Below, piece after piece: positions 22,978-31,179 of a stretch of 33,084 bases of DNA. The stretch spans positions 1-33,084 of the forward strand of contig CABPYL010000037.1 of the NCBI GenBank assembly GCA_902461565.1, written 5' to 3'. Position 1 is the first letter of the stretch. Every line of letters starts with the position of its first letter. The position numbers were made by a program, and so were the translations under genes. This DNA comes from an uncultured Porphyromonadaceae bacterium (GTDB lineage Bacteria > Bacteroidota > Bacteroidia > Bacteroidales > Muribaculaceae). A model generated the notes under the pieces. It saw only the letters and a program-made list of their open reading frames with translations. It made no database searches and had not been told where the DNA came from.

Positions 22978-24003
22978 ATGAAAATACTTCGCTTCTTAGC
23001 ACCGGTACTAATGTTAACAGGCAGCCTTTGCATGCAGGCTGAGACTCCCGACACAAACACCTCGCCCAAAGAGAATCCGGGGTTCCTCCACCTACGCCAA
23101 TTCGCAAACACCTGCAACACCCACGGAGTGCTGAACAAACTTGATCTCGGAGTAACCGTAGGTACCACAGGCATAGGCCTTGAGCTTGGCACCCCACTAA
23201 CGAAATGGGCGCACCTGCGCGTAGGCGCAAGTTTTATTCCCCACGTAAACCTACCGCTTCATTTCGGCCTGATGGCATATACCGAAGGCACAAGTATAAG
23301 CACAGGAAATTTCGACAAAATCAAAGATATGATGTACGAAATTTCAGGTTACGAGATGGATGATGTTGTAAATGTCGACGCAGTCCCCAAAATGTGGAAT
23401 CTGAAATGCCTTGTTGATATATATCCTATCCCGGACAATCACCACTGGCGTGTTACCGGCGGTGTATTCGTAGGCAACAATACCCTCGGCACGGCGCGCA
23501 ACACAATGGAGGAAATGCCTACACTGTTGGCGATGAACATGTACGACAAGTTGTACGATGTGTTTATGAGTGATTATTTCTTCGACACTCCGCTTTTTGA
23601 TGATGTATACATGGATCCCAATATTATTATGAAAGTGAGGAGCCGCCTCGAAGAATACGGCAGAATGGGTGTCCATCTCGGCGATTTCAAGAATGGGGAG
23701 CCCTACTTCATGAAACCGGATAAGGACGGCACAGTGAGCGCACGCGCTCTTGTAAACAAGGTGCGCTGGTACGGCGGCGTCGGATACGAGACAACCATCA
23801 GCAAGGACAAACGCTGGAACATAGGCGTGGACCTCGGCGCGATGTTCTGGGGCGGTGCTCCCACGGTTATGGCGCACGACGGCGTGAACATGTCGAAAGA
23901 TCTTGTAAACATCCGCGGCAGCGTAGGCGACTACATGGAACTTATGAGCCATCTGAAAGTCTATCCCACCTTCGAATTCCGAATCGGCTACACATTCTTC
24001 TGA
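22978..24003 (+). CDS. Uncharacterised outer membrane beta-barrel protein
   Basis: A 341-residue protein with signal peptide (MKILRFLAPVLMLTGSLCMQA). The mature part alternates short aromatic beta strands with polar turns (LDLGVTVGTTGIGLELGT, WAHLRVGASFIPHV, WRVTGGVFVGNNT, VRWYGGVGYETTI, WNIGVDLGAMFWGG) and ends in FEFRIGYTFF, the terminal aromatic typical of barrels inserted by BamA. A hydrophilic insert of about 100 residues (about 160-255) interrupts the barrel and may be an external loop. It is the only complete gene on the plus strand, with its own promoter-like element and terminator, so it is monocistronic. No function can be assigned. Confidence 0.75.
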   Translation: MKILRFLAPVLMLTGSLCMQAETPDTNTSPKENPGFLHLRQFANTCNTHGVLNKLDLGVTVGTTGIGLELGTPLTKWAHLRVGASFIPHVNLPLHFGLMAYTEGTSISTGNFDKIKDMMYEISGYEMDDVVNVDAVPKMWNLKCLVDIYPIPDNHHWRVTGGVFVGNNTLGTARNTMEEMPTLLAMNMYDKLYDVFMSDYFFDTPLFDDVYMDPNIIMKVRSRLEEYGRMGVHLGDFKNGEPYFMKPDKDGTVSARALVNKVRWYGGVGYETTISKDKRWNIGVDLGAMFWGGAPTVMAHDGVNMSKDLVNIRGSVGDYMELMSHLKVYPTFEFRIGYTFF

Positions 24004-24070
24004 TACATTCGGCCAGCACTCCCTCTCCGGAGTTAAATCTCCCCCTTTTTACAGTATCCCGTCATACAAA

Positions 24071-24111
24071 ATCCTCCGCCACGCATTTATGACATGGCGG
24101 AGGATATAATT
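24071..24111. terminator. Shared terminator between convergent genes
   Basis: Perfect 11-bp arms ATCCTCCGCCA (24071-24081) and TGGCGGAGGAT (24095-24105). On the plus strand the stem leads into ATAATTTTTT, a good terminator for the outer-membrane protein gene. On the minus strand it follows the HAD gene (stop 24125) but has only a short T run, so it may work in both directions with unequal strength. Confidence 0.8.
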
Positions 24112-24124
24112 TTTTACCGACCTG

Positions 24125-24991
24125 TTATCGGCGGCTTTCCAACAAGAGTTCACCGAATTCGGCGATGCTCCCGGCAGTGATGGGAGGATTGGGGTCGTTG
24201 TTCATGGCCGTTTCCAGAGTTGTTTCGCCGGAAAGAACGAGAACACCGAGCGCACCGGCATTCTGGGCCATCTTGACGTCGGTGTAGATGCGGTCGCCGC
24301 ACATGGCGATTTCGTCGGCCTGCAGGCCGTGGCGGTAACGTATGCCGGAAAGCATATCAGGATTCGGCTTGCCTATCACGAGGTCGGGCTGACGGCCTGT
24401 GGCATGCTCGATGCACTTGCACAGCGAGCCGCAGTCCACCAGCACTGTAGGCTGGTCGGTAGGACATACACGGTCGGGATTGGTGGCGATGTAAGGAATG
24501 CCTTGTGTTGCGAGATACGACGCACGGCACAGCTTGGGATATGTGAGCGTTGTATCGAAGGCCACCACGAGTGCGTCGGGATTCTCGGCGGCGTCCGGTT
24601 CGGTGAGCACGAAGCCGGCACGGCGGAATTCGGCCTCCATGCTCGGGGTGCCGACGACATAGAGTGTCTTTACCTGCGGCATGTTCTCCTTCAGGTAGTC
24701 GATAGTTGCTACGGCGGTGGTGTACATCTGGTCGCGGTCGGCCTCGATGCCGAGTTTGGCCAACTTGGCAAGATAATCGTCGATGCTTCGCGTGGGGTTG
24801 TTGGTAAGGAAGGAATAACCGATGCCGTTTGCGGTTAGCATGGCAAGAAAATCCTTTGTAAATGGGAAGAGAGTGGACCCCATGTATATTGTGCCGTCCA
24901 TATCCAGGGCCACGTGGCGGATTTTACGGCAAGCCGCCATGAGCTCGTCGTGGCTCATGGGGCTTACATATTTATCGATTTTTTTAGTCAT
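24125..24991 (-). CDS. HAD-IIA family phosphatase, candidate glycerol-3-phosphate phosphatase
   Basis: A 288-residue cytosolic haloacid-dehalogenase phosphatase of the NagD-like IIA class. Motif I is DMDGT (nucleophile Asp30, Asp32), motif II FLTNN (Thr63), motif III lysine in GKPNPDM, and motif IV GDRIYTDVKMAQNAG. The long C2-type cap lies between motifs II and III. I start it at MTKKIDKY (24989-24991), 10 nt after the transporter stop; the frame upstream overlaps that gene and has no family sequence. HAD-IIA enzymes in mycobacteria and animals hydrolyse G3P or phosphoglycolate. Being last in a G3P operon suggests G3P or a related triose phosphate as substrate, which is inference. Family membership is secure. 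Confidence 0.88.
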   Translation of the reverse strand: MTKKIDKYVSPMSHDELMAACRKIRHVALDMDGTIYMGSTLFPFTKDFLAMLTANGIGYSFLTNNPTRSIDDYLAKLAKLGIEADRDQMYTTAVATIDYLKENMPQVKTLYVVGTPSMEAEFRRAGFVLTEPDAAENPDALVVAFDTTLTYPKLCRASYLATQGIPYIATNPDRVCPTDQPTVLVDCGSLCKCIEHATGRQPDLVIGKPNPDMLSGIRYRHGLQADEIAMCGDRIYTDVKMAQNAGALGVLVLSGETTLETAMNNDPNPPITAGSIAEFGELLLESRR

Positions 24992-25001
24992 AGGAGTATG
25001 A

Positions 25002-26528
25002 TTAAATATCGGTGTCGTTGAGGTCGCCAGCCTTCGCAAGCGCCTCTTCGTTCTCATAGAAGTTGTTGGAGCGTTCGTAGCCGTCGCGCGGAGCTTTCCA
25101 CATGGTGATGAATGTGATAGCGCCGAGGATACCTACACAGATGATAAGGACAAAAACAGTGTTCCAGCCGTACTTGTCGGAAATGATACCGATGCCGATA
25201 GCCGAGAGGAAAGAACCCACATAGCCGAAAATTCCGGCCAGACCGTTTGCGGTTGCGGAGGCGTCCTTGGTGGCCTGATTGGCGGATGCGATGCCGATAA
25301 GCGCCTGCGGGCCGTAGATAAAGAAGCCGGCCATAGCGAGCAAGGCGACAGACAGCGCGGTGGGAATACCAGTGAGGAAGATGAACATGGTCATGAAAAG
25401 AACGGCGCCGAACATGCAGACGAGGCACATGCGGTGTGCCTTACCCTTGAAAATATGGTCGGTGGCCCAGCCGGCAGCGATTGTTCCGACGATGGCGCAC
25501 ATCTCGAAGATAGCCACGGTGAGCGCAGCCATTTCTATGGACATGCCACGTGCTTCGGTGAGGAACTTGGGCCCCCAGTCGAGTATACCCATGCGCATCA
25601 CATATACAAATACGTTGGCGATGCAGAGAGTCCAGATCCAGCGGTTGGTCCATACCATGACCTTGAGGAACTTGGAGTGCGAGGCCGACTTTTTACCGTC
25701 TTTCTTGCCGGTGCTTGTACCGGGGAGTTCGGGGAGGCCGACGGAACGGGGGTCGTCGCGAAGGCCTATATAGAGCCACAGCGCGCCGCCGAGGGCGATG
25801 ATTGCGGGAATCCAGAAGCACCAGCGCCATGCGTCCCAATGGGATGCGTAGCTCATGATCTGTTTGAGATTGTCAGCGTTGTCAGGATCGAGGTTGAGGT
25901 TATGCGCTATACGGCTGATTATTTCGGGATCGGCGCTATAGTCCTGACCCATCGAGCCCATGATGATACCGCAGAAGAATACTGCGGCACCGGCACCAAT
26001 GGAATGCGAGGTGTTCCAGATAGACATCTTAGTGGCAAGTTCCGACGGATGAATCCACGTGGGCAGCAGTCGCGCGCATGGAGGATATCCGATGCCCTGG
26101 AAATACTGGTTGAACACGATGGTAACAGCCATCACGAGGACGAGCATGTTAAGGAAGTCGGGACCGGCGTCGACACCCGTAATCCACGAACTGATATTGA
26201 CGCCGAAGCCGAAGGCAAAGTTACATGCCGCGCAGAGCAGCAGGCCAACCGCCATTACCAGGCGCGAGCTGGCCTTATCCACTACAAAGCCGTTGATAAA
26301 GCGCGAAAGGCCATAAATGAGTGAGCTGATACCGATAATGATACCGAAACTTGTGTTGGAAATGCCATACTGCGCCGTAAGACCGGGCATAGCCACGGAA
26401 AAGTTTTTGCGGACAAAGTAGTAGATGGCGTAGCCGATCATCGACACAAGGATGGTCCGGAACTGCCAGCTTTTGAATTTCTTTACGACGTCCGGAGCCC
26501 AGTCGCCGTAGATATTTTCTTTTGCCAT
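25002..26528 (-). CDS. glpT: GlpT-like organophosphate:phosphate antiporter (MFS)
   Basis: A 508-residue inner-membrane protein with about 12 hydrophobic segments, of the OPA group of the major facilitator superfamily that exchanges organophosphates for inorganic phosphate. YYFVRKNFSVAMPG at 36-49 places Arg40 where GlpT/UhpT have the first phosphate-binding arginine. FVYVMRMGILDWGPKFL places Arg312 as the second. His175 in WNTSHSIGAG matches the GlpT histidine at the binding site. It lies 27 nt after the GH97 gene and 10 nt before the HAD gene, in an operon with glpABC, which favours G3P over hexose phosphate. UhpC-like sensing or glycerophosphodiester transport are alternatives. It is longer than E. 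coli GlpT by about 55 residues, mostly in an insert around 193-232 and in the central loop. Confidence 0.85.
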   Translation of the reverse strand: MAKENIYGDWAPDVVKKFKSWQFRTILVSMIGYAIYYFVRKNFSVAMPGLTAQYGISNTSFGIIIGISSLIYGLSRFINGFVVDKASSRLVMAVGLLLCAACNFAFGFGVNISSWITGVDAGPDFLNMLVLVMAVTIVFNQYFQGIGYPPCARLLPTWIHPSELATKMSIWNTSHSIGAGAAVFFCGIIMGSMGQDYSADPEIISRIAHNLNLDPDNADNLKQIMSYASHWDAWRWCFWIPAIIALGGALWLYIGLRDDPRSVGLPELPGTSTGKKDGKKSASHSKFLKVMVWTNRWIWTLCIANVFVYVMRMGILDWGPKFLTEARGMSIEMAALTVAIFEMCAIVGTIAAGWATDHIFKGKAHRMCLVCMFGAVLFMTMFIFLTGIPTALSVALLAMAGFFIYGPQALIGIASANQATKDASATANGLAGIFGYVGSFLSAIGIGIISDKYGWNTVFVLIICVGILGAITFITMWKAPRDGYERSNNFYENEEALAKAGDLNDTDI

Positions 26529-26555
26529 TAGTTTATGTGATTGGTTTAGACGTGT

Positions 26556-28670
26556 TTATTTCGTAGCGGGGGTGATAGTCATTGCAAAACCGCCGCCGGC
26601 GGCCTCGTAGACCTTGAGTTTGCTTTTGTCTGTTATCTTTTTGCTCTCGATAACATAGCTCTGCGGATTGTTGCGGTAATGGGCATCCTTGCCGTCGCGG
26701 TAAACGGTTACGTTGTACTTTCCTTTGGGCAGGAAGGAGAAATCCACAACGGCCTCGCGTGGAGCTTCACCGTTAGTTCCGCCCACAAACCAACGGTCGG
26801 CGCCTTTTTCCTTACGGGCCACTGTGAGGTATTCCATCGGTTCGGCCTCTAGATAGTAACTCTTATCCCAGTCAAGAGCCACGTCCTTGATAAACTGGAA
26901 GGCATCCATAAACTTCTCGTAGTGTTCGGGGAAATCGGCCGCCATCTGGAGCGGGCTTGACATTGTAACGTACAGCGAGAGCTGATTGGAGAGCGTGGTG
27001 TTCACCCACGATTTTTTTGGAGCGAACTTGGATATGTCATTTTCAAAAATGCCGGGAGTATAGTCCATCGGGCCACCTATCAGACGGGTGAAAGGCAGAA
27101 TGGTGGTATGGCTGGGCTTGCTGCCGCCGAACGCCTGGTATTCCGTACCACGAGCACTTTCGTTGCCTATAAGGTTAGGCCATGTGCGGCACAGACCGGT
27201 GGGGCGCACGGCCTCGTGGGCGTTAACCATAATCTTGTAGTCGGCAGCTTTCTCGACGGCATACTGGTAGTGGTTTACGCTCCACTGGCTGAAGTGCTTG
27301 CTGCCGCGTGGAAGAATGAAACCCACATAACCGCTCTTGACGGCATTGTAGCCGTTGTCCTTCATGAACTTATAGGCTTCGTCGAGGCGACGCTCGTAGT
27401 TGCGGATGCTGCTGGAGGTTTCGTGGTGCATAATCATCTCGACGCCTTTCGCCTTTGCATAGTCGCGTATGCCGGGAAGGTCGAAATCAGGATAGGGTGT
27501 AACGAAATCGAACACATCGTCCTTGAATTTGTTTGACCAGTCCTCCCAGCCGATATTCCAGCCTTCCACGAGCACGCCGTCGAAACCATGCTCAGCGGCG
27601 AAATCGATGTATCGCTTCACATTCTCGGTCGTGGCACCGTGCTTGCCGTGAGGCTTCACGTTCTTATATTCCTCAGGACGGCTGATGTGCACGTTGGGCA
27701 GATCGTTGGTATAGCTCCATTTGCTCTTGCCGGTGATCATCTCCCACCATACGCCCACATATTTCATGGGCTTAATCCAGGAGGTATCCTCTATCTTGCA
27801 CGGCTCGTTGAGGTTGAGCGTTATACGGGATGCAAGAATGTCGGCTGGATCGTATGAAGCTATCACCGTACGCCAGGGAGTGTTGAAATCGGTATGGATG
27901 TCGGCCATATAGCCGTCGGCATCGGGATTGAGCAGAGCCTTGAAGGTGTTTGTGGTGTCGTTCAGCTCGAGGTGCATCGCGGGATAATCCACCAGAGCAG
28001 CCTCGTGAAGGTTCATATACAGACCGTCGTCGCTGCGTAGCATAAGCGCCGTCTGCACGCCCGTAGGTGATACAAGTCCCTCCCAGTTGTTGTGATGCGT
28101 CCAGGCCTGATCCATAAGACCTCGAATTTCCGACATGCGGCTGCGGGTATAGTCGTACTCCTGTGTTTCGTAGTCGGCCGGAATCCAGTAAGCCTCATGG
28201 TCGCCCGTCATGGCGAATTCCGTAAGTTCGTCGGATACGGTAAAGTGCGCGAGTTTCTTCTGGCGGGGGAACTCATACCGGAAGCCCATACCGTCGTCGA
28301 AAACGCGGAAGCAGATGTCCATACACCGTTTTGTGGCGGGCTGTTCCAGCCTAACGGTCATTTCGTTGTAGTGGTTGCGAATATCCGATTCCTCACCCCA
28401 TACAGGCTTCCAGGTTTCGTCGAACGAGGCCGTATCCACCTTCACGATGCGAAAACCGTCGGAAAGATCGCCTTTACCTTTGATTTTGAAGCCCATCTTG
28501 CTTGGGGCAACGATGGTTTTACCGTCAAGACCAAGCGAATACTCAGGCGCTCCGGCATCGGTAAGGTTGAAATCCACCTTGAACTTGCCGTCGGGCGACG
28601 TTACTGTTTCCGTAGCCCCAGCGGTGAATGCAGAGGCAAGAAGAAGCGATAGTACGATTGTTTTTTTCAT
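26556..28670 (-). CDS. SusB-like glycoside hydrolase family 97
   Basis: A 704-residue exported enzyme (signal peptide ending near TAGATE) of GH97, with N-terminal beta-supersandwich (about 20-285), TIM barrel (about 300-600) and C-terminal beta domain. The glutamates that define the inverting, calcium-dependent SusB subgroup are present: Glu417 (HHETSS), Glu486 (NAHEA), Glu504 (GNESARG) and Glu510 (GTEYQ). Their spacings of 69, 18 and 24 residues equal those between Glu439, Glu508, Glu526 and Glu532 of SusB as I recall them. It should release alpha-linked glucose, or possibly galactose, in the periplasm. It starts 12 nt after glpC and precedes the transporter gene, so it is embedded in the G3P operon, which is unusual. 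The natural aglycone may be glycerol or glycerophosphate (inference). Confidence 0.93.
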   Translation of the reverse strand: MKKTIVLSLLLASAFTAGATETVTSPDGKFKVDFNLTDAGAPEYSLGLDGKTIVAPSKMGFKIKGKGDLSDGFRIVKVDTASFDETWKPVWGEESDIRNHYNEMTVRLEQPATKRCMDICFRVFDDGMGFRYEFPRQKKLAHFTVSDELTEFAMTGDHEAYWIPADYETQEYDYTRSRMSEIRGLMDQAWTHHNNWEGLVSPTGVQTALMLRSDDGLYMNLHEAALVDYPAMHLELNDTTNTFKALLNPDADGYMADIHTDFNTPWRTVIASYDPADILASRITLNLNEPCKIEDTSWIKPMKYVGVWWEMITGKSKWSYTNDLPNVHISRPEEYKNVKPHGKHGATTENVKRYIDFAAEHGFDGVLVEGWNIGWEDWSNKFKDDVFDFVTPYPDFDLPGIRDYAKAKGVEMIMHHETSSSIRNYERRLDEAYKFMKDNGYNAVKSGYVGFILPRGSKHFSQWSVNHYQYAVEKAADYKIMVNAHEAVRPTGLCRTWPNLIGNESARGTEYQAFGGSKPSHTTILPFTRLIGGPMDYTPGIFENDISKFAPKKSWVNTTLSNQLSLYVTMSSPLQMAADFPEHYEKFMDAFQFIKDVALDWDKSYYLEAEPMEYLTVARKEKGADRWFVGGTNGEAPREAVVDFSFLPKGKYNVTVYRDGKDAHYRNNPQSYVIESKKITDKSKLKVYEAAGGGFAMTITPATK

Positions 28671-28682
28671 GGTCTGTAGCAG

Positions 28683-29933
28683 TTATTTTCTATTCAGCTT
28701 GATTGTCGCTTCCACGTCGAGTGCCTCGGCAAGAACTTCAATGGGATTGAAAACCGGAAGCCCCGTACCCATTTCTATCTGCCATTTGCAGGTTTCACAG
28801 TCGGTGGCGACAAAGTCGGGTGCCTCGGCCTTGATGATATCGAACAGCGGCTGTCCGATAGCCTGCGACACCGGGAACATCTCTTTTTTGAAGCCATATG
28901 TGCCCGCGATGCCGCAGCACTGCGATTCGAGCTTCACAAAGTCGACGCCTGGAATCATTTTCAGCATTTCTATGGAATATACCGCCCATCCAAGCTTCTG
29001 CATGTGGCAGGGAGTATGGTAGGCGATACGCTTCCTGTAATCTTTGCGGAACGCGAGTTTAATCTTACCCTGCTCTATCATGCGGTAGAGGAAAACGGTG
29101 GCAAGCATCATCTTCTCGCGGACATCTTCGTTGTCGATACCCAAAAGGTGAGGATACTCGTCGCGCATGGTGAACATACACGTGGAGCTTGTACCCAGCA
29201 AGGGCATTTCTTGCTCCAGGACAGCCTTGCGGATGGAGGAGATATTAATCTCGGCATCGTGTTTGGCACGGTCGATAAGACGGTTGGCAATTTTTGCAAC
29301 GCCGCAGCATTTCTCTTTCTCGAGCAATGTAACACCATATCCCACGGCATTCATAATTTTTACAAATGCTTTGCCGAGCGCGGGATAGTTGTAGTTCACA
29401 TAGCAGCCGTGGAAGTATGCCACCTGTTTCGGGAAAGCCTTCTGGGCGGCTTCCTGCTTTTTGAACCATGAGACAAATTTCTCGCCGGAGTATTTGGGGA
29501 ATGTACGGTGTTTGTCGATTGCAAATGTGGCGTCGAGGACGGCCTTTACCGGTTTCAGCCCGAGGGTAAAGTTTGTAATGGGTGCGAAGGCGGATGCCAT
29601 TGTTCCCACAAAATCGGTCTCGGCCAGCATACGGTCGCGCAACTTCACCGGCTTGCGGTCGTATGTAATTCGCGCGCGCTGTATAATATCGCCGATACGC
29701 ACGTTCGACGGGCAAGCAACCTCGCACCGCTTGCAGTTGAGGCAATATTTGAGAGCGTAGTCGTAGAATTCGGGATTTTTCAGGCGGTAGCGTTCGCCAT
29801 CGGGGCCGGCCTGTTTCGGACCGGGATAATCGGGATTCACGGCGAGCACCGGGCAATAAACCGTGCAGACAGTACATTTTATGCACTGTTCGAAATTGTC
29901 GCGGCTGTGGTTCTTTATCTGATATTCTTCCAT
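28683..29933 (-). CDS. glpC: Anaerobic glycerol-3-phosphate dehydrogenase subunit C
   Basis: A 416-residue iron-sulfur subunit that anchors the GlpAB dimer to the membrane and carries electrons to menaquinone. Two 4Fe-4S ligand sets are intact: Cys17, 20, 23, 27 (CIKCTVCTVYC) and Cys64, 67, 70, 74 (CLNCKRCEVAC). Two CCG domains follow: HGCYVNYNYP with EKCCGVA, and HTPCHMQKLG with SQCCGIAGTYG. Length is close to E. coli GlpC. It starts four bases after the glpB stop and ends 12 nt before the GH97 gene. Other CCG-containing Fe-S subunits (LutA, HdrB-like) are similar, but the glpA-glpB context decides. Confidence 0.92.
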   Translation of the reverse strand: MEEYQIKNHSRDNFEQCIKCTVCTVYCPVLAVNPDYPGPKQAGPDGERYRLKNPEFYDYALKYCLNCKRCEVACPSNVRIGDIIQRARITYDRKPVKLRDRMLAETDFVGTMASAFAPITNFTLGLKPVKAVLDATFAIDKHRTFPKYSGEKFVSWFKKQEAAQKAFPKQVAYFHGCYVNYNYPALGKAFVKIMNAVGYGVTLLEKEKCCGVAKIANRLIDRAKHDAEINISSIRKAVLEQEMPLLGTSSTCMFTMRDEYPHLLGIDNEDVREKMMLATVFLYRMIEQGKIKLAFRKDYRKRIAYHTPCHMQKLGWAVYSIEMLKMIPGVDFVKLESQCCGIAGTYGFKKEMFPVSQAIGQPLFDIIKAEAPDFVATDCETCKWQIEMGTGLPVFNPIEVLAEALDVEATIKLNRK

Positions 29934-29937
29934 CGTC

Positions 29938-31179
29938 TTAGTTGTTTTTGAGAATCATTGCGGCAACGTGCATGGCTGTGAGAACGGCCGTGCCTGCGCC
30001 GGACTCTTCTTTAAGGGCGTCATGTCCGCCAATTACCGCACCCACTGCATAAAGGTTGTCTATCGTCCTGCCGTTTTTGCGGGGGTGGAAATTCTTATCG
30101 GCGGCGACACCGAATTTCATATACGGCTGTTCGGCAAAGAAATAGTTATTGAACCATTTGTCGCGGTCGCCGTCTACATCCACATCAAGGCCGAACACCG
30201 GCTCGTAAATCCTATGTGGCTCGGCAATGATGCCACGGCTGAAGAAACCGCCGCTGGCAAGGATATAATTATCGGCTACCAGTTTTTCCTCGCCCATATT
30301 CTGGGTGAGGATATACTCTACCCTGCCGCTTTCGGACACACGACCACCGGTAACGGTATCGCCAAGCAGATATGTGCCGCCAAGTTTCTCGAAACGGCGG
30401 CGCAGCTGTGTCTGCATGCGCTGGCCGGCGACGCTCATGGGCGTGGTGGCAACACAAAACAGCGGTTTGCCCACACGCGAACGCAAAACTTTGAGCGGGT
30501 CCTCGTCGTCCATACCGACCACACATGGAATAAGGATGGCTTCGGCATCGGCGGAAGCGACCTTTACAGCCTCTGCGAATTCCTCAAGAGCTTTGCCGTG
30601 GAGCTGACGGCCGATACTCGTTGCACGCATCTCGGCGGTGCTTCGGCGCAGACGGTCGATTTCCGGAGTAGTTATATAGGATACCGTCGATTCGATACCG
30701 AGATTCTTCAGACCAGTCTGAATAAAATCGGGATAGAAATCGAGGAACGAGAGCACACTCACAACAGAAATCTTCTTATATTTCTTAAGATCTTCGCGGG
30801 TAATGAAATCATCGAGAGTGAGCCAGCAGCGCTTGAATTCACCCATCGGGGTCATTCTTTCATTATTGCGGTTGTCGGCTCCGCGCAGGGTTATGCCAGC
30901 GTCGGCAAAGAAGGGTTTAACCGTAGCAGCAAGTTCCTTTACACGTGCGGCGCCTATAAGGCTATAGGGATGCTCCGCAGGCAGGGAGGCGATTGCTTCC
31001 AAGGGGTCCTCTACGGCTTTGCCGTCTACCGTACCCAACAGACCGAGGGAACCGGAACTGAAATGGAGCGCACTCTGGCCGAGCGATATCACAGCCACAC
31101 GTTTGTTTTTCGCGGCAAGCGAAAGTCCGGCAACAAGGCCGCTCAATCCGCCACCTATTATAATAGTATCGTATTTCAT
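29938..31179 (-). CDS. glpB: Anaerobic glycerol-3-phosphate dehydrogenase subunit B
   Basis: A 413-residue flavoprotein subunit. A Rossmann motif GGGLSG occupies residues 9-14 right after the start. The body matches GlpB in length and in blocks such as LGQSALHFSSGSLGLLG, MGEFKRCWLTLDDF and ASGGFFSRGI. The C-terminal NLYAVGAVIGGHDALKEESGAGTAVLTAMHVA is the usual flavin-site closure. It works in the GlpABC complex that oxidises G3P to dihydroxyacetone phosphate without oxygen. Its ATG overlaps the glpA stop by four bases (31176-31179), indicating translational coupling. No anomaly seen. Confidence 0.92.
   Translation of the reverse strand: MKYDTIIIGGGLSGLVAGLSLAAKNKRVAVISLGQSALHFSSGSLGLLGTVDGKAVEDPLEAIASLPAEHPYSLIGAARVKELAATVKPFFADAGITLRGADNRNNERMTPMGEFKRCWLTLDDFITREDLKKYKKISVVSVLSFLDFYPDFIQTGLKNLGIESTVSYITTPEIDRLRRSTAEMRATSIGRQLHGKALEEFAEAVKVASADAEAILIPCVVGMDDEDPLKVLRSRVGKPLFCVATTPMSVAGQRMQTQLRRRFEKLGGTYLLGDTVTGGRVSESGRVEYILTQNMGEEKLVADNYILASGGFFSRGIIAEPHRIYEPVFGLDVDVDGDRDKWFNNYFFAEQPYMKFGVAADKNFHPRKNGRTIDNLYAVGAVIGGHDALKEESGAGTAVLTAMHVAAMILKNN

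Noticed and set aside
24992..25057. An N-terminal extension of the HAD-IIA protein
   Set aside because: It would overlap the transporter gene and adds a basic, low-complexity stretch with no HAD similarity.
26556..28670. The idea that the GH97 gene belongs to a starch-utilisation locus
   Set aside because: No SusC, SusD or amylase gene adjoins it. Its immediate neighbours on both sides are G3P genes in the same orientation with short gaps. The nearest SusCD pair is more than 10 kb away in another operon.
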